A DNA stretch of 64,000 nucleotides from contig JAFDVK010000023.1 in NCBI GenBank assembly GCA_018269005.1, positions 1 to 64,000 of the forward strand, written 5' to 3'. Position numbers and translations under genes: made by a program. Below the pieces are notes generated by a model, which ran no database searches, had not been told where the DNA came from, and saw only the letters and a program-made list of their open reading frames with translations. The stretch is from Acidobacteriota bacterium. Lineage in GTDB: Bacteria; Acidobacteriota; Blastocatellia; Pyrinomonadales; Pyrinomonadaceae. Below, in pieces: positions 61,082 through 64,000 of this stretch (its first letter is position 1; the number at the start of each line of letters is the position of its first letter).

Positions 61082-64000
61082 TCATTCGCGCGGTGTGAGG
61101 TCTGCGTCAGTGATATTGTCGCCCACTGTGATGACCCGAGTATCAAAAGCATACCGCTTAGAAGTAGCTCCTAAGGCGTACGTCGCGCCTGTCGGCACAT
61201 TGTCTATACGATAATATCCAAAGGAGTTCGTCAACGCTCTACGGACTACACCGTCAACACCGGTCAGCGTAACGACGGTATTTCCAAGTCCTCGACCATC
61301 ATTCGTCCTTACTTGCCCGCCAACCGAAGACTCCGCCGCCGTTGGATTGAGCATGATCTCAACAATACCGTCGTTCCAGTTTGGAAATAGAGAGTCGCCA
61401 TCAACATTTGTCAGATCTCTTGGGATGAGGTTTCCCGTTAGTGCGATCGGTGTTGTAGTGCCAACCACGGCTGACGGATTCACTGAGAAAGTTGCGTGTA
61501 TGATCTGTTTCGGTCCCGCAGGAGTTAGAGCTAAAGCGGGATTTGTTGCATACACTATGCCGACCCTACCGGACGAGACCTGCGAAGTATTCACGGTGAA
61601 GAAGTTTGAATAAGCCGCAGCGTCAGTTCCTAGTGTGACCAAAGGGTTACTAAGGACACCGGTATCGAACTCAAGCGTGAACGAGAAACCCGCCTCAACA
61701 CCCTGACCTTCAAGTTCAATGTCAATTGCGGCTGTGCCACCGGGAGTTGCACGTGCGCCAAGTACACTAACATCTCCAGGCGCCAGCATCAACGACCGGA
61801 CCCGCGGTCCATTTCCGTTTGGAAACTGAGTCTGACGAAGACCTGAACCAGGCCCCGCTGCCGGATTGCGAACACCGATCAGATCTCCATTCGCGTACCG
61901 TAAGGCAACCGTAATATCCCCCGACGTCAGAATCCCGTTTCCGAAAGTTCCCGTCGGTGCACAATCGGCTCGCTGATACTCATTGACGTTAGGATTCGGG
62001 GTTGCATTATGTGCAACGAGATTGAGAATCCTAGTGATGTCTCCGGACGTGATCAGGCCATTCGGAATTCCCGAACCGCCGGGCTGACCACCAGCCACGT
62101 CACCTTCAAAGCCACCAGCAAAGGTGATCGTGCCATCGATCCAATCTGCAGGAATCGCATATCCACTCAAGTTACTGACGGATTTGGAGGCGGGAGCTGA
62201 GTTGAAAGTAAGGGGAGTCGTCGTCGAGGACCCCGGCGTCGCCTTGAAGGTGACCAACAAGGCCGTTGCCGGCGAGGCTGATGCCGGCAGAACAGCTCCG
62301 GGCTGTAAGGCCATCGTCAAGGTCGTCGGCGAGCCGCCCGGCCCGGGCTGAGTAATGCCGCATCCCAACGATGCCAGAGAAGGGTCGCATGCGGCCGATA
62401 AGAACTGCAGCTTACTCGAGTCATAAACAAGCGTAAATGCCATTGCATTCTCGGTGCCTTGGCTTGCGATCTGAATCGGCACGGTAATATTGGCGCCCAC
62501 TCCGGCCGGCTGTCCCGGAAGAACAGGCGTTTGAGTTGTGTTCTTGATCACCACATCTCTTGGATTATCTCCGTTATAGCCAACAAAATCCGCAGTCGTT
62601 ACGCTACCGGCTGGGTTGAGATAGTCTCGCTGGGAAGCATCAAAGGTGAAAGCAGAGCATTGCGGATCACTCGGACACGAAGGAACGATGGAGTAGGAGC
62701 CATTAGCGGAAAGACCGCCGCTGAACGCGAAGTTCCCGCCGGACGCTGTGGTTGTCGAAAGGCTGACCGGACTGCCGCTGCTGTTTCCAGTTAGGGTTAC
62801 AGTTACCCCGTCAATTCCGGCGCCGCCCGTATAGGCCGTGATCCGACCGCCGATGGAGATTCCGCCTGATGGATCTAAGATCGTGATCGGCGTTGTGATG
62901 GTTTGATTGTCGAAAATGGCACCGACGTTCTCGACCTGGTTGCCGACGATCGGACCGCTCGTGGCGGTGAATGTGGTGCCCGCAGCAACACCTGTAGTGA
63001 ACGCACCGCTTGCCGGAGCAACTGAACCGTTCGTGCCCGGCGACGAGGTGTAAGCAACGCTGAGGCTATCAAGAGTGTGATTGGCAGGACTGCACACGCT
63101 TGCCGAGGCCGAGTTTGTGCACAGGTTTACACCGCTAATCGCTGAGGGCTGTGAATAATTTAGACTTACAGGCGAAGCAGTTATCCCACTGAGAGTTAAC
63201 CACGGATCACTGTCGACAATTCCGGGGCTTGTTACGACGACTATGTCGCACCCGGCAGCACCCGGGCCGGCATTGCATCCCCACCAATTATTTTCAGCAT
63301 TGACCGAACTGGCAGAGTCGTTTTGTAGGCCCACGAGGCCGCCCGTGCCGTTGCTCGAGAGTCGGTTAAAGTTCGCGTTGATCGTCGCCAATGTTGTGTT
63401 GACCGAACTGCTGAAGTCGTTGAAAAAGATCGCAACGCTGTTGGCTCCCGTCGCGTTGGTGATCGAGTTTCCCGTCACTGTTGACGTTTGATTGTCCGCA
63501 ACAAATCCGGCGATGCCGATATTGCTCCCGGTGATGAAGTTGTTTGTGATCGTCGGGCTTGCGGCCGCTGAATAAACGATGCCTGCTCCGGGATTGTTCG
63601 TGAACGTGCAGGCCGTCGTTGAAAACGTTGAAGGGGTAAGCGGAAGGGCCGAATTGTACTGGTAGATCGCGTAGCTATTTCCGCTGAATGAACTGCCGGT
63701 AACCGATACAGCGCCGGCATCCGCAGTGAGAATTCCCGTAGCGGCTCCTGAATTCAATGAGTACAGATTATCGTTTATGGTCGAGGTGGAGATAGCCCCT
63801 GACGCTCCGCCATAGATCTGGATCCCGCTCTGTGCTATTAAGCTGGTAGGTCCCGTGCCGGTTACCGTGGTATTTGCGATGGTTGCGGAAGAGCCTGCAC
63901 CGCCAACGAGAATGCCGTTCTCCTGATATCCATCGACCGTAACCCCATCAAGATCAAGCGAGCCCGCAGTGCCAAATGTCGTATCACCCGCAACAATACC
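61082..64000 (-). CDS. Large secreted surface protein: beta-helix, cohesin-like, dockerin-like and carboxypeptidase-regulatory-like modules (5' end outside window)
   Basis: The frame is open to the window edge (>970 residues seen), so the N terminus with signal peptide lies beyond it; the TTG at 63757 is not the real start. Order: right-handed parallel beta-helix repeats (VTGTGPTSL, ISTSTINDN, ITNNFITGSNIGIAG); beta-sandwich linkers; a regulatory-like domain (ISIGGRITAYTGGAGIDGV); a cohesin-like domain (TENAMAFTLVYDSSKLQFLSA); two dockerin-like repeats (GLITSGDITRILNLV, GILTSGDITVALRYANGD); a second cohesin-like domain (AGFSFTLEFDTGVL); and a C-terminal carboxypeptidase-regulatory-like repeat (SFGYYRIDNVPTG). 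Extracellular, probably adhesive or scaffold-like. Confidence 0.85.
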   Translation of the reverse strand, partial: GIVAGDTTFGTAGSLDLDGVTVDGYQENGILVGGAGSSATIANTTVTGTGPTSLIAQSGIQIYGGASGAISTSTINDNLYSLNSGAATGILTADAGAVSVTGSSFSGNSYAIYQYNSALPLTPSTFSTTACTFTNNPGAGIVYSAAASPTITNNFITGSNIGIAGFVADNQTSTVTGNSITNATGANSVAIFFNDFSSSVNTTLATINANFNRLSSNGTGGLVGLQNDSASSVNAENNWWGCNAGPGAAGCDIVVVTSPGIVDSDPWLTLSGITASPVSLNYSQPSAISGVNLCTNSASASVCSPANHTLDSLSVAYTSSPGTNGSVAPASGAFTTGVAAGTTFTATSGPIVGNQVENVGAIFDNQTITTPITILDPSGGISIGGRITAYTGGAGIDGVTVTLTGNSSGSPVSLSTTTASGGNFAFSGGLSANGSYSIVPSCPSDPQCSAFTFDASQRDYLNPAGSVTTADFVGYNGDNPRDVVIKNTTQTPVLPGQPAGVGANITVPIQIASQGTENAMAFTLVYDSSKLQFLSAACDPSLASLGCGITQPGPGGSPTTLTMALQPGAVLPASASPATALLVTFKATPGSSTTTPLTFNSAPASKSVSNLSGYAIPADWIDGTITFAGGFEGDVAGGQPGGSGIPNGLITSGDITRILNLVAHNATPNPNVNEYQRADCAPTGTFGNGILTSGDITVALRYANGDLIGVRNPAAGPGSGLRQTQFPNGNGPRVRSLMLAPGDVSVLGARATPGGTAAIDIELEGQGVEAGFSFTLEFDTGVLSNPLVTLGTDAAAYSNFFTVNTSQVSSGRVGIVYATNPALALTPAGPKQIIHATFSVNPSAVVGTTTPIALTGNLIPRDLTNVDGDSLFPNWNDGIVEIMLNPTAAESSVGGQVRTNDGRGLGNTVVTLTGVDGVVRRALTNSFGYYRIDNVPTGATYALGATSKRYAFDTRVITVGDNITDADLTPRE

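Noticed and set aside
1-64000. Search for tRNA/rRNA genes, CRISPR arrays, insertion sequences, integrases and attachment sites
   Set aside because: None was recognised by eye. A tRNAscan or IS database search would settle it, and short or degenerate elements could have been missed.
62000-64000. Rightward frames opposite the surface-protein gene
   Set aside because: They are shadows of a clearly coding, domain-bearing leftward frame and lack starts and ribosome binding sites.

Overview
The window is about 50% GC, densely coded, and reads as part of a bacterial chromosome devoted to cell-surface polysaccharide synthesis. A lasso-peptide-type RiPP locus is embedded in it. The best guess for the host is Acidobacteriota, probably class Blastocatellia. 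This is inference, resting mainly on the right-edge surface protein, which combines a beta-helix, cohesin/dockerin-like modules and a C-terminal carboxypeptidase-regulatory-like repeat, and on the overall gene mix. No rRNA, tRNA, CRISPR array, insertion sequence or integrase was seen.

Layout. At 1-543 (+) lies the tail of a secreted Ig-like surface protein. At 645-15628 (+) is a run of polysaccharide genes: two GT-C membrane glycosyltransferases, a UbiA-type decaprenyl-phosphate phosphoribosyltransferase, an NAD-dependent epimerase, a UDP-galactopyranose-mutase-like flavoprotein flanked by two paralogous small membrane proteins, two GT4 and one GT2 glycosyltransferases, a polysaccharide deacetylase and a radical SAM/SPASM protein. 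At 15680-22413 (-) are a secreted GH30-like glycosidase, a polymerase/ligase-TPR-carbohydrate-binding fusion, a priming sugar transferase and a DegT aminotransferase.

At 22799-30062 (-) is a compact lasso-peptide-type locus. In transcription order it encodes PqqD-like RRE (B1), transglutaminase-like protease (B2), asparagine-synthetase-like cyclase (C), a 55-aa precursor, an HprK-like kinase, an ABC exporter and a nucleotidyltransferase. The precursor has a textbook lasso leader and ribosome binding site, but its core does not place Asp/Glu at the usual ring position.

At 30333-44600 (-) are nine sugar-transfer or related genes, a second Wzy/WaaL-type protein, a phytanoyl-CoA-dioxygenase-like 2OG oxygenase and an ABC polysaccharide exporter (Wzm/Wzt with a C-terminal cargo domain). 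At 44636-54554 (-) are an AsnB-type amidotransferase, a formyltransferase-NRPS-thioesterase fusion, a methyltransferase and neuA/neuC/neuB homologues for a CMP-nonulosonic acid. At 54607-58404 (-) are a Wzc-like tyrosine kinase/co-polymerase, a Wza-like export protein and a small protein. Two NarL/LuxR-type regulators with degenerate receiver domains (58574-59296 on -, 60166-60897 on +) face away from an 868-bp gene-free region. At 61082-64000 (-) is the large surface protein, which runs off the window.

How it works together. The genes describe assembly of a heteropolysaccharide on a lipid carrier. The priming sugar transferase starts it, GT2/GT4/GT-B enzymes extend it, and nonulosonic acid, amide, formyl/aminoacyl, methyl or hydroxyl decorations are possible. 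Export would go through Wzm/Wzt or a Wzy/Wzc/Wza-type route. Control is presumably by the two LuxR-type proteins. The lasso locus is the most self-contained unusual system; the formyltransferase-NRPS inside the nonulosonate operon is the second.
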